The notes below the pieces were generated by a model. The model was given only the letters and a program-made list of their open reading frames with translations, had not been told where the DNA came from and searched no databases. A stretch of 64,000 bases of DNA from Streptomyces sp. NBC_00273 (lineage in GTDB: Bacteria > Actinomycetota > Actinomycetes > Streptomycetales > Streptomycetaceae): assembly GCF_036178145.1 (NCBI RefSeq), contig NZ_CP108067.1, positions 7,696,001 through 7,760,000 on the forward strand, written 5' to 3'. Below, piece by piece: positions 34,452-42,695 of the stretch. Within the stretch, counting starts at the first letter, position 1. Each line of letters starts with the position of its first letter. Made by a program: the position numbers and the translations under genes.

Positions 34452-35849
34452 ATGTTCGAACCAGTCATAGCACCGAGCGGTACCCTGCTCGGTCTCCTTC
34501 AGCGAGGCCGTGGCGACGGCACGCTGCACGCACTCGCGGCACCCAGGGCGGAGGCCCTCGAGGCCCTCAACCAGTGCGTGCTCCGCGACCCGCGCCAGGA
34601 CTGGCAGGTCGAGAACCGCTCCTTGTACTACGCCCGGTTGTACCTGGACCTCGCCGGTCCACTGGGCGAGATCGAGGCCCACCTCTTCAGCGCCGACGAC
34701 CTCGTCGACGAAGAGGACCACCGCACGGGCCTCGCCCTGTCCGTCCTGGGCCACCTGGCCTCCTACGGCCGCGACGACGCGCTCATGCTGCTGCGCCGCT
34801 ACGCGGCCTCGGGGGCGAACTGGGCCTGGGCGCTCGACGAGCTGGCCCTGCGCGACGACGACGAAGGCCTGCGGTCCCTGGCCCCGGCCGTCCTCGCCCG
34901 CTTCCCCGGCACGGCCGAGGGCGAGGCGCGGCTGGCCGCCGCCGTCCGCGACGCCTACGAGCCCCGTCCGTGGTGCCTGTGGGAGGAGACCCCGCAGTAC
35001 GGGGAGCGCCTGCGCGCCGCCCGTCAGCAGGGTTCCTTCGACCGCTGGCAGCGCCAGATGACCCCGAGCGGCCCCCGGCCCGGCTGGGGCGTCCAGGCCG
35101 TCTTCGACTGGGCCGCCGACGGACTGCGCCGCGGTACCCCGCTGCACGTCCCCGCGGCCCGCTGCCTCGCCGCCGTGGCCCAGCCCGAGGACCGCTCCGC
35201 CATCCTCGCGGCCGCCGCCGGCGCCGACGGCGAGGCCGCCCGGGCCACCGCCCTGCACCACCTGGTCCTCGCCGAGCCGGAGAACCCGGCCGTGCTGGAC
35301 CTCATCGAAGCCGCCGCCGACGAGCCCGCCGTGGCCGCCTACGAGCGCATGTGCGGCCCCGGGGCCGTCGAACGGGCCCGACGCTGGGTCCACCGCCCCG
35401 ACGCGCTCGGCGAGGCCGCCGCGGCCATCCTGGCCGCCCGCGGCGGAGCCGAGGACGCGGGCCTGGTGCTGGGCGCCCTGCGCTCCACCGTGCGCGGCGC
35501 GGGCCCGGACACCCGGCGCCTGTTCGCCCTGGTGGACGGCGCAGGCCGGCTCGCCGTCGGCTGCGCGGCCCCCGTGCTGCGCCACATCTACCGCGAGACC
35601 GCCTCGTCCCACCTGCGCGGCCGGGCCGCACGGGCCCTGGCCAGCACCGACCCCACCTTCGCGGCGGGCTTCGCCGTCGAATGCCTGTGGGACTGCGAGG
35701 AGACCACCCGCGAGGTGGCGGCCCGCCACGCCGAGACGGCCGACGCACGCGTGGCGCCCCGGCTGCGCCGCCTGGCCGCCGATCCGGCGGAGGAGGAGGA
35801 CGTCCAGTCGGCCGTCCGCAGCCGCATCACACCGGAGTCCGCCGTGTAG
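34452..35849 (+). CDS. HEAT-repeat-like protein
   Basis: A 465-residue, almost entirely helical protein. Repeated units such as GLALSVLGHLASYGRDDALMLLRRYA, ARCLAAVAQPEDRSAILAAA and GRAARALASTDPTFAAGFAVE suggest an alpha-solenoid of HEAT or Armadillo type. No catalytic motif, signal peptide or membrane helix is seen. It probably holds a partner protein, which is unknown. The ATG at 34452 has GAGG eight bases upstream. A terminator-like repeat follows the stop. Confidence 0.72.
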   Translation: MFEPVIAPSGTLLGLLQRGRGDGTLHALAAPRAEALEALNQCVLRDPRQDWQVENRSLYYARLYLDLAGPLGEIEAHLFSADDLVDEEDHRTGLALSVLGHLASYGRDDALMLLRRYAASGANWAWALDELALRDDDEGLRSLAPAVLARFPGTAEGEARLAAAVRDAYEPRPWCLWEETPQYGERLRAARQQGSFDRWQRQMTPSGPRPGWGVQAVFDWAADGLRRGTPLHVPAARCLAAVAQPEDRSAILAAAAGADGEAARATALHHLVLAEPENPAVLDLIEAAADEPAVAAYERMCGPGAVERARRWVHRPDALGEAAAAILAARGGAEDAGLVLGALRSTVRGAGPDTRRLFALVDGAGRLAVGCAAPVLRHIYRETASSHLRGRAARALASTDPTFAAGFAVECLWDCEETTREVAARHAETADARVAPRLRRLAADPAEEEDVQSAVRSRITPESAV

Positions 35850-35865
35850 CGGGTCGCAGGCGCGC

Positions 35866-35898
35866 GGACGCCCCGGCCTGAGGAAGACCGGGGCGTCC
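35866..35898. terminator. Bidirectional terminator
   Basis: GGACGCCCCGG (35866-35876) pairs perfectly with CCGGGGCGTCC (35888-35898) across an 11-base loop. It lies between two convergent genes. Confidence 0.8.
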
Positions 35899-35920
35899 GG
35901 GGCTCATCGCGAAGAGGGCG

Positions 35921-36934
35921 TCACCCGCCCAGCAAGAGGGGGTCGACCTCGCAGGCGGTGACCTCGGACGTCTTCTGCACGCCGTAACCGACCGTGGCGC
36001 CGGGGTCCGACCCGCTCGCCGGCTTCTTGAGGACGAGGGTGTACCCCGGAGGCACCGTCTTGGAGTTGATCCTCAACGTGCTCTCCTCCCGCCCTCGGGC
36101 CAGTTCGGTCTCGGGGTCGGCTTGCCTACCGGAATGGCGGTACCCGCGGCCCAGGTGTGTGCACTCCGACCGGGGCTTCAGCTCGGTCACCGCGACGCTG
36201 ACGCCCTGTTCCTGCAGGCTCCGGACCACCTCTGGCACATCGGCGAGCCTGGGCGCGGGGATCTCGATGGTCCTGCCGGGGTCCTTCGGGGGCTCGGAGC
36301 GCGCTTTCAGTGCTTCCTCCAGGCCCTCCGAGTAGTCGATCGTGCAGGACGGGATCCTGGCCGGCTCCACCACGTTGAAGTCGGCCCTCCGATCGCCCAG
36401 CGGGTAGTGCTCCGCCCACGCGAACGTGAGCGTGTAGCCCTGCGGGACCGTCTTCGCGTTGACCTTGAAGAACCACCCGTCATCGCCGCGCTGCAGGACC
36501 ACGGCCTCGGGGTCGCCCATCGCATCGAAGCCCCCGCGTATGAGCTCGGAGCTGCACTGGGACAGCGGCCGCTTCGGGACCAGCGCGACCTGGACCCCCA
36601 GTTCCTTGAGCCGGTCGGCCAGGGCCGGGACCTGCTGCTGCTCGGGCATCCTGAACCGGAGCGAGCCGTCCGGGTCCTTCTTGATCTCGGGCGCGTCCGC
36701 GGCCGAAGGGCTCGGCGAGCCGGTGGGACCGACCGACGGCAGCGAGCCGTTGCGGGTACTGCCGGGCAGGGCCATCACGGCGAGGACGACGGCCGTCGCG
36801 ATGCCCACCGCGAGCGGGATGCCGTAGCGGCGGGTCAGGGAGCGGGCGGGAGCCGGGGCCGGAGCCTCCTGCGGGAGACGGGCCAGCAGCGCCGCCTTGA
36901 GTCGGTCCTCGAACCCGCCGGGCCTGGTGCTCAT
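35921..36934 (-). CDS. Single-pass membrane protein with duplicated ectodomain, likely anti-sigma partner
   Basis: A 337-residue protein: cytoplasmic tail (1-37), one membrane helix (about 38-56), a Ser/Pro linker, then two copies of an extracellular domain at about 101-197 and 233-328. Each copy has VP-x-LxxxGVxVA near its start, a K/SKTVPxGYTL motif, and two cysteines spaced exactly 70 apart (Cys127/Cys197 and Cys258/Cys328), so a disulfide per domain is likely. It overlaps the sigma factor gene by four bases (ATGA), which suggests it controls that sigma factor. No zinc anti-sigma (HxxxCxxC) motif is seen. Confidence 0.7.
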   Translation of the reverse strand: MSTRPGGFEDRLKAALLARLPQEAPAPAPARSLTRRYGIPLAVGIATAVVLAVMALPGSTRNGSLPSVGPTGSPSPSAADAPEIKKDPDGSLRFRMPEQQQVPALADRLKELGVQVALVPKRPLSQCSSELIRGGFDAMGDPEAVVLQRGDDGWFFKVNAKTVPQGYTLTFAWAEHYPLGDRRADFNVVEPARIPSCTIDYSEGLEEALKARSEPPKDPGRTIEIPAPRLADVPEVVRSLQEQGVSVAVTELKPRSECTHLGRGYRHSGRQADPETELARGREESTLRINSKTVPPGYTLVLKKPASGSDPGATVGYGVQKTSEVTACEVDPLLLGG

Positions 36935-37509
36935 CGGGCTGCCTCCAACTGCGTTTCGGTGACGGCGGCGGTCCCGGTCCCGCGCAGCGCGCGGCGGGCC
37001 CGGTGGAGGCGGACGCGGATGGTCGCCTGGGTGACGCCGAGGGCTTGGGCGGCCTCGGCCGGGGTGAGTTCGTCGATGACTACGAGGTCGAGGGCCGCGC
37101 GCAGCGGCTCGGAAAGGGCGGCGTGACGCTCCGCCAGGGCCCTGAAGGCCCGCTGGGCGTCGATCCGTTCCTCCAGGGCCGCGACGTCCTCGTCCTCCAG
37201 GAGGCGGCGGCCGCTCAGCCGCGCCAGGGCGCCGCTCTCGCGGGCCAGCCCGCGGGCGTGGCCCGACAGGACGTTGCGGGCTATGCCGAACAGCCAGGCG
37301 ATCGGTGCTCCCCTGTTGGGCCGGTAGCCGGAGGCCGAGCCCATCGCCGCGAGGAAGATGTCCGCCGTCAGATCCGCCGCCAGGTGCGGGTCGGCGACCC
37401 GGCGGGTGACGAACCCGAGCACGGCGTCAATGTGCTCCTCGTAGAACGCGCCGAATCCCTCTTGCGTGGTGAGATCCGGTGGCCCGGTCTTCCGTCTTGG
37501 GCTTCGCAC
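36931..37509 (-). CDS. RNA polymerase sigma factor, ECF-type
   Basis: A 192-residue sigma-70 family protein. Region 2 is at about residues 18-85 (FYEEHIDAVLGFVTRRVADPHLAADLTADIFL, key DLTADIFLAA, and APIAWLFGIARNVL). Region 4 contains DELTPAEAAQALGVTQATIRVRLHRARRAL, key LGVTQATIRVRLHRAR. This is the normal two-domain ECF layout. It is co-transcribed with the membrane protein that follows. The GTG at 37509 has GGGGAGGA upstream. The regulon is unknown. Confidence 0.9.
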   Translation of the reverse strand: MRSPRRKTGPPDLTTQEGFGAFYEEHIDAVLGFVTRRVADPHLAADLTADIFLAAMGSASGYRPNRGAPIAWLFGIARNVLSGHARGLARESGALARLSGRRLLEDEDVAALEERIDAQRAFRALAERHAALSEPLRAALDLVVIDELTPAEAAQALGVTQATIRVRLHRARRALRGTGTAAVTETQLEAAR

Positions 37510-37583
37510 CCTGGTTCCTCCCCTGCGTCGGGGACCCGGTCGGTCCCCTCATCCGGTACTTGGCCGCAGCCCCCGAAAACGTT

Positions 37584-38453
37584 TCATCGGGACCTCACGA
37601 ACCTGACCGGGATCCCCGGCCGGGCCTGCGCCGCCGCGTCCAGGGCCCGGCCCGGCGGGACCACGCCCACCACCGGATAGCCGCCCGTCACCGGGTGATC
37701 GGCCAGGAACACCACCGGCAGCCCGTCCGGCGGCACCTGGACCGCGCCCAGCACCATGCCCTCGCTGGGCAGCTCGCCGGTCCGGGCGCGGACCAGCGCG
37801 GTGCCCGCCTCCGTGCGCAGGCCGATGCGGTTGGACGCCGCCGAGACGCGGAACTCCGAGCGCCACAGCCCGGCGAGGGAGGCTCCCGTGAACCAGTCCG
37901 CCCGCGGCCCCAGCCGCAGCGGGAGCAGCAGCTCCGCAGGCGGCCCGGGCAAGCCGCAGGCATCCGCCCCGGGGGCCGGATCCGGGCCCGGCGGGCCCAC
38001 CGGCAGCAGCATCCCGGCCGACAGGACCGGCGGCCCCAGCCCGGACAGCAGGTCCGTGGAGCGACTGCCCAGGACCGGCGGGCCGACCAGGCCTCCCCGC
38101 ACCGCGACGTAGCCGCGCACTCCCGACTCCGTCCGGCCCACCTCCAGCTCCGCCCCGGCCGGGAGCCGGACCGGCGCCCCCCAGGCCACCGGGCGACCGG
38201 AGATCCGTACCGGACAGGGCGCGCCCGTGACCGCCACGACGGTCGCAGCCAGGGCCCGCAGCCCGACCCCGTCCAGGGTCGTCTCCAGCGCCGCCGCGTC
38301 CGGCGCGTTGCCGACGAGCCGGTTGGCCAGCGCGTACGCCGCCGTGTCGAGGGCTCCCGAGCGCGGGACCCCCAGGTGCGCGTACCCCGGGCGGCCCCGG
38401 TCCTGGACCGTCGTCAGCGCCCCCGGCCGCACCACCAGCAGCCCCTCAGCCAC
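37584..38453 (-). CDS. pxpC: 5-oxoprolinase subunit PxpC (biotin-dependent carboxyltransferase family)
   Basis: A 289-residue protein, with LLVVRPGALTTVQDRGRPGYAHLGVPRSGALD at its start; the key motif is DRGRPGYAHLGVPRSG. It is the KipA/PxpC half of the prokaryotic 5-oxoprolinase, which converts pyroglutamate to glutamate with ATP. It follows pxpB with an eight-base overlap. The GTVVPPGRALDAAAQ-like tail VVPPGRALDAAAQARPG is conserved. It is named for gene order pxpA-pxpB-pxpC. Confidence 0.9.
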   Translation of the reverse strand: MAEGLLVVRPGALTTVQDRGRPGYAHLGVPRSGALDTAAYALANRLVGNAPDAAALETTLDGVGLRALAATVVAVTGAPCPVRISGRPVAWGAPVRLPAGAELEVGRTESGVRGYVAVRGGLVGPPVLGSRSTDLLSGLGPPVLSAGMLLPVGPPGPDPAPGADACGLPGPPAELLLPLRLGPRADWFTGASLAGLWRSEFRVSAASNRIGLRTEAGTALVRARTGELPSEGMVLGAVQVPPDGLPVVFLADHPVTGGYPVVGVVPPGRALDAAAQARPGIPVRFVRSR

Positions 38454-39069
38454 GGCCGTCCTCCTGCGTGAACCGCACGCGGACCCCGGGCGCGAAGAGC
38501 GCCGCCGGTTCCCGCTCCGGGTCCCAGAGCACCGCGTCCGTGGAGCCGATCAGCTGCCAGCCGCCGGGGGAGGAGCGCGGGTACACCCCCGCGTACTCCC
38601 CGGCCAGCGCCAGCGAGCCCGCCGGGACGGCCGTACGGGGCGTCCCGCGGCGGGGGACGTGGAACCGCTCCGGCAGCCCCGTCAGGTAGCCGAAGCCCGG
38701 CGCGAAACCGCAGAAGGCCACCCGGAAGACGGCCCCGCCGACGATCCCCGGGACCTCCCGCGGGGCGACCCCCCACAACCGGGCCACCTCAGCCAGGTCC
38801 GGGCCGTCGTACCGCACCGGGACGGTCACCAGCGACCCCTGCGTGGGCGCGAGCGGCGGCACCGCCCACCGCGCGATCCGGGCACCGAGCGCCGCCGGGT
38901 CCCGTACGCCGTCCAACAGCACGGTCCGCGCGGCCGGCACGAGGTCCCGTACGGGTCCCAGCTCGCCCGCGTCCCGGCGGCGCAGCAGCTCGGCGTGGAG
39001 CGCGGCGACCTCGTCCGCCGAGTCCAGCTCGATCAGCAGCGCCCCACCGCCCACCACGAGCGTCCTCAC
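38446..39069 (-). CDS. pxpB: 5-oxoprolinase subunit PxpB
   Basis: A 207-residue KipI/PxpB-type protein. VPVRYDGPDLAEVARLWGV and FCGFAPGFGYLTGLPERFHVPRR are the conserved segments, and SSPGGWQLIGSTDAVLWDP ends the catalytic-like region. It works with PxpA and PxpC. Its GTG start overlaps the pxpA stop (GTGA, 39066-39069). It is well matched in length. Confidence 0.9.
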   Translation of the reverse strand: MRTLVVGGGALLIELDSADEVAALHAELLRRRDAGELGPVRDLVPAARTVLLDGVRDPAALGARIARWAVPPLAPTQGSLVTVPVRYDGPDLAEVARLWGVAPREVPGIVGGAVFRVAFCGFAPGFGYLTGLPERFHVPRRGTPRTAVPAGSLALAGEYAGVYPRSSPGGWQLIGSTDAVLWDPEREPAALFAPGVRVRFTQEDGRG

Positions 39070-39860
39070 GCGAAGGCCTCCACCCGGACCCCGGCCGCGC
39101 CCAGCGCCTCGCGGACCCGGCGGGCGAGCCCGGCCGCCCCGGGGGTGTCCCCGTGCAGGCACAGCGAGCGCGCGGCCACCCGGACCGGCGCCCCGTCGGC
39201 CGCCGTCACCGCACCCTCGGCCGCCATTCGGACGGCCCGGGCCACGACCGTGTCCGGGTCGTGCAGCACGGCGTCCGGCTCGCTGCGCGGGACCAGGGTC
39301 CCGGCGGGCGTGTAGGCGCGGTCGGCGAAGGCCTCCGGTACGGGAGCCAGGCCGGCCTCCCCGGCGGCGGCGAGCAGCAGCGACCCGGGCAGCCCCAGCA
39401 CCGGCAGGCCCCCGGTGGCACCGGACCCGGCCGCGAGCCGGACGCCCGCGACGACGGCGGCGGCCTGGCCGGCGTCGTGCACGGTGCGGTTGTAGAGCGC
39501 GCCGTGCGGTTTCACGTAGGACACCCGGGAGCCGGCCGCCCGCGCGAACACCTCCAGCGCCCCGATCTGGTAGGCCACCTCGTCGGCGAGCTCGTCCGGC
39601 GGCACGTCCATGGAGCGCCGCCCGAAGCCGGCCAGATCGCGGTAGGACACCTGCGCGCCGATCCGCACGCCCCGCTCCGCGGCCAGTTCGCAGACCCGGC
39701 GCATGATGGACGGGTCGCCGGCGTGGAAGCCGCAGGCCACATTGGCGCTCGTGACGACGGAGAGCAGGGCCTCGTCGTCGGTGAGCGCCCAGCGCCCGAA
39801 GCCCTCGCCGAGGTCGGCGTTGAGGTCGATCACGCGAGCGGATGCGATCATGGAATCCAT
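39066..39860 (-). CDS. pxpA: 5-oxoprolinase subunit PxpA (LamB/YcsF)
   Basis: A 264-residue protein beginning near DLNADLGEGFGRW, the LamB/YcsF signature, then ANVACGFHAGDPSIM, VSYRDLAGFGRR and YVKPHGALYNR. It is the first gene of the pxp operon. The ATG 39860 sits six bases after TACGCT (39867-39872, opposite strand), which fits a leaderless start; a second ATG at 39851 is possible. The three subunits together detoxify 5-oxoproline. Confidence 0.92.
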   Translation of the reverse strand: MDSMIASARVIDLNADLGEGFGRWALTDDEALLSVVTSANVACGFHAGDPSIMRRVCELAAERGVRIGAQVSYRDLAGFGRRSMDVPPDELADEVAYQIGALEVFARAAGSRVSYVKPHGALYNRTVHDAGQAAAVVAGVRLAAGSGATGGLPVLGLPGSLLLAAAGEAGLAPVPEAFADRAYTPAGTLVPRSEPDAVLHDPDTVVARAVRMAAEGAVTAADGAPVRVAARSLCLHGDTPGAAGLARRVREALGAAGVRVEAFA

Positions 39861-39947
39861 GCGCCGAGCGTAGAGCAGGCGGCCGGAGCGGATGCCGGGA
39901 CGATCCGGCCGAACCATGCCGTTTGGGATGTTGTCAGCAACAGGACC

Positions 39948-39953
39948 TAGTCT
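39948..39953 (+). promoter_or_regulatory. -10 box for the SMC-like operon, leaderless layout
   Basis: TAGTCT ends six bases before the GTG at 39960. TTGGGA at 39923-39928 is a possible -35 box with a longer than usual 19-base spacer. An alternative TTG at 39954 has AGGA eight bases upstream. The -10 position supports the leaderless GTG. Confidence 0.5.
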
Positions 39954-39959
39954 TTGTCC

Positions 39960-41465
39960 GTGACTCTCCCTGCCCCGGCGAAGACCCTTCCGTCCCCGGC
40001 GCCGGGCCCGGCCGCCGACGAGGGCCTGGCCCGGCGGCTCCGCGCCCTCGCCTGCACCGCCCCGCTGCACGACCTCGACGTCCGCAAGGCCAATCTGGCC
40101 GGCGAGTACGGGGTCTACGCGATGGCGGAGGTCGCCCTGGCCGCGATCGACCTGGTCACGCTGAACATGGACTTCGACACGGGCGCCGACCACGAGCAGA
40201 TAGTGGCCAGGCTGCTGCCGCGCGTCGCGGCCCAGGCCCCCGCCCGCCCGGCGGCCGAGCACGAGCGGGTGGCCCGCTGGGTGCTGGAGAACCTGATCAA
40301 CGTCGGCAGCGTGGACCGCGGCTTCCGCGCGATCTACGGCACCTTCGGCCCCGACGGCGTCTACGTGCGCCGGGACTACGACTTCAAGCTGATCGAAGAG
40401 GTCCCCGGCTACGGCGGCGTGGTCTACCTGCGCACCACCGACGAGGCCGTCAACGTCCTCGTCGGCGCCCTCGACACGGACGTCACCAGCGCCCAGATCG
40501 CCGCCGAGGTCAAGCTGGAGGTGCTGATCAGCCGCGGCCGACTGGCGGACGCCCAGCTCGCCGCCGAGCAGGCCCGCTACCGGACGGTCCAGTACGCCGA
40601 GACCCTGCGCCGCACGCTGGACGCGACGCGCCGCAACGTCCGGGCGGTGGACTGGCTCCGGGCCGTGCCCGACATGATCGCCGAGGCGCTGGACCACGTC
40701 GCCGACCGCTACCGCCACGAGAACGCGATCCTGACCAACATCCGCAAGGCGCGCGACGAGGCGGAGGAGCCGGAGAACAAGCGGCGCGCGGCCGAGCTCG
40801 TCGACATCGTCAAGGACTGCATCCGCCGGCACACCCAGCTCCAGTCCCGGCTGCTGGACGCCGGCCCGCTGTTCCGCGCCGAACAGGACCGCCAGGCCTT
40901 CGCCGCCCCGGCGCCCCGCTCCGGCATCGACCTGTACGGCCAGCTGGTCGCCCCGCTGCTGCCGCTCCCCCTGGAGCAGGCGAGCCGGGTGACCACCGCC
41001 TTCTTCGCCTCCGGCGCCGGGCTGCGCACGCCCGTCTCGGTGCGGGTGGCCGACCTGGTCGAGATCCTGCTGACCCCGCCCGTCGAGCGCGAGCACCTCG
41101 GTGCGGAGATGCCCGAGCCGGACCTCATCGCCACCCCGGACGACAGCCGCTTCAGCGAGGAGCAGCTCGCCGCCGCGATGGCGCTCCTCGACCTCCCGCA
41201 CGACGCCCCGCGGCGGCTGTCCGGACTCCTCGCGGAGGCCCGCCGCAGCGATCCGGAACTGCCCTACCTGGTGGCCCTGCTGGCCGTCCACGCGGCGAGT
41301 CCGGCCGTCGGCACGGCGTACCGGCAGGGGGAGGAGCGGCTCCTCTTCGCGGTGGACGACGGCACGCAGCTCGACGACCACGAATTCGGCGGCGCCGACC
41401 TCATCGTCGGCACCGCCCTCCTGGACGCCGCCGGCATGGCCGCCGACCGCGCGGAGGCCTCGTGA
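39960..41465 (+). CDS. Kleisin-like subunit of an SMC-type complex (MukF/JetA-like)
   Basis: A 501-residue protein, mostly helical, with an N-terminal region (about 25-150) that could be a winged helix plus helical bundle and a central stretch with ARRNVRAVDWLRAVPDMIAEALDHVADRY. The C-terminal third is more compact. I find no enzymatic motif. Size, position as the first gene, and the downstream MukE-like and SMC-like genes point to a MukF/JetA-type kleisin. This is inferred from gene order; direct sequence resemblance is not obvious to me. Its start is the GTG at 39960 (or TTG 39954). Confidence 0.62.
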   Translation: MTLPAPAKTLPSPAPGPAADEGLARRLRALACTAPLHDLDVRKANLAGEYGVYAMAEVALAAIDLVTLNMDFDTGADHEQIVARLLPRVAAQAPARPAAEHERVARWVLENLINVGSVDRGFRAIYGTFGPDGVYVRRDYDFKLIEEVPGYGGVVYLRTTDEAVNVLVGALDTDVTSAQIAAEVKLEVLISRGRLADAQLAAEQARYRTVQYAETLRRTLDATRRNVRAVDWLRAVPDMIAEALDHVADRYRHENAILTNIRKARDEAEEPENKRRAAELVDIVKDCIRRHTQLQSRLLDAGPLFRAEQDRQAFAAPAPRSGIDLYGQLVAPLLPLPLEQASRVTTAFFASGAGLRTPVSVRVADLVEILLTPPVEREHLGAEMPEPDLIATPDDSRFSEEQLAAAMALLDLPHDAPRRLSGLLAEARRSDPELPYLVALLAVHAASPAVGTAYRQGEERLLFAVDDGTQLDDHEFGGADLIVGTALLDAAGMAADRAEAS

Positions 41466-41501
41466 CCGCCTCCGCCCTGGCCGGGCTGCCGTGCCGGGCC
41501 A

Positions 41502-41645
41502 TTTCAGCCCCGCCGGCGTTTGAGGCGCGGGGCCTGGGGCGGAGCCCCAGGAAACCCGGCTCCGCCGGGCTCCGGGCCCTGCCCGGACCCTCCCCCAGCT
41601 ACTGCTGGGAGGCGCCCCCTGCTCAAACGCCGGCGAGGCTTGAAA
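41502..41645. repeat. REP-like palindromic element between two operon genes
   Basis: Imperfect terminal repeats at 41506-41524 and 41622-41640 share GCCGGCGTTTGAG/CTCAAACGCCGGC with 18 of 19 bases matching. Inside are the hairpins CTGGGGC-GGA-GCCCCAG and CCCGGC-TCC-GCCGGG. This layout is the intergenic repeat seen many times in Streptomyces genomes. It separates the kleisin-like and MukE-like genes. Confidence 0.75.
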
Positions 41646-41709
41646 GTCCGGCGCCACGCAGTGGACCCCGTACCGCCCGAACGACCCGCACCGCCGAGGA
41701 GACGTACCC

Positions 41710-42621
41710 GTGAGCGACCACCACGCCGAGCACCCCGCGTGGAGCGAGCCCGACGCGCCGTCGGCTCCCGCGCACGCCCCCGTGCCCGCCGGCACCGCCG
41801 CGGTGACCCCCGCCGACGCCGCCGACGCGGCCCGGCTCGTCGCCTTCGGGCTGCAGCCCAAGCTGCTCCCCGCCCGGGACGCCGAGTACGCGGAGCTGCT
41901 GCGCCGCTACCGCGAGGACCCCGCCTTCGCCCGGCTCGCCGACGCCGTCGCCACCGGCCTGGGCCTCGTGGTCCTGGAGGTGTCCCCGCGCGCCGGCATG
42001 GCCGTGGCCGCGGGCGAGGACTCCGTCTTCGCCGTCCGGATGGGCGACTACGCCCGCCGCACCGCCGCCGACTCCGCCGACCGCTTCCTGCACGGCCTCG
42101 CGCACCTCGCCGTGGCCGCCCTGGCCTTCCCGCGCCCCGAAGACCTCGCCGACGACGGCTACATCGGCCGCATCACCGTCAACGGCGTCGACGCCTTCGT
42201 CCGGCAGACCTGCCGCCGCCTGGAGGAGCGCGCCGAGGAGCTCGGCGAGAACACCGACCCGGCCTCCGACGCCCCCGGCCTGGAGGCCGCGTGGCGCGTC
42301 TACGCCCGCCGCAGCGCGACCGGCGCCACCAAGGACGCCCGCCGCCTCGCGGGCTCCACCACCGGCATCGTCGGCAAGGCGGCCGCCTTCCTCACCGACT
42401 CCGGTTTCCTCCAGCGCACCGGGGACGAGGCCGGAGGCACCTACCGCACCACCCCCCGCTACCAGCTCCAGGTCCGTGACATGGCGGGCAGCGCGGCGAT
42501 GGCCGAGCTCCTGGAGCTCGGCGTGGTCTCCGTCAGCGACGGCTCCGCCACCCTGCTGCCGCCGCCCGAGGGCGACGACCTGGAACTCGCCGCCGACGCC
42601 GGGCTCCCGTTCCACGCGTGA
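41710..42621 (+). CDS. MukE/JetB-like subunit of the SMC-type complex
   Basis: A 303-residue protein with a 35-residue disordered start. Two winged-helix-like parts follow, including DGYIGRITVNGVDAFVRQTCRRLEER and GKAAAFLTDSGFLQRTGDEAGGTYRTTPRY. The short, double-winged-helix plan and the position directly before the SMC gene fit the MukE/JetB role of bridging kleisin and ATPase. There is no catalytic motif. The GTG at 41710 follows GAGGAGA. Function is assigned by context. Confidence 0.6.
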   Translation: MSDHHAEHPAWSEPDAPSAPAHAPVPAGTAAVTPADAADAARLVAFGLQPKLLPARDAEYAELLRRYREDPAFARLADAVATGLGLVVLEVSPRAGMAVAAGEDSVFAVRMGDYARRTAADSADRFLHGLAHLAVAALAFPRPEDLADDGYIGRITVNGVDAFVRQTCRRLEERAEELGENTDPASDAPGLEAAWRVYARRSATGATKDARRLAGSTTGIVGKAAAFLTDSGFLQRTGDEAGGTYRTTPRYQLQVRDMAGSAAMAELLELGVVSVSDGSATLLPPPEGDDLELAADAGLPFHA

Positions 42622-42695
42622 GCCCCCGGGCCCCGCGGCCCGTGCCCGATCCCCGTACGTCCTGCCTCACCCAGACACCACGAGAGTCCGCCGCC

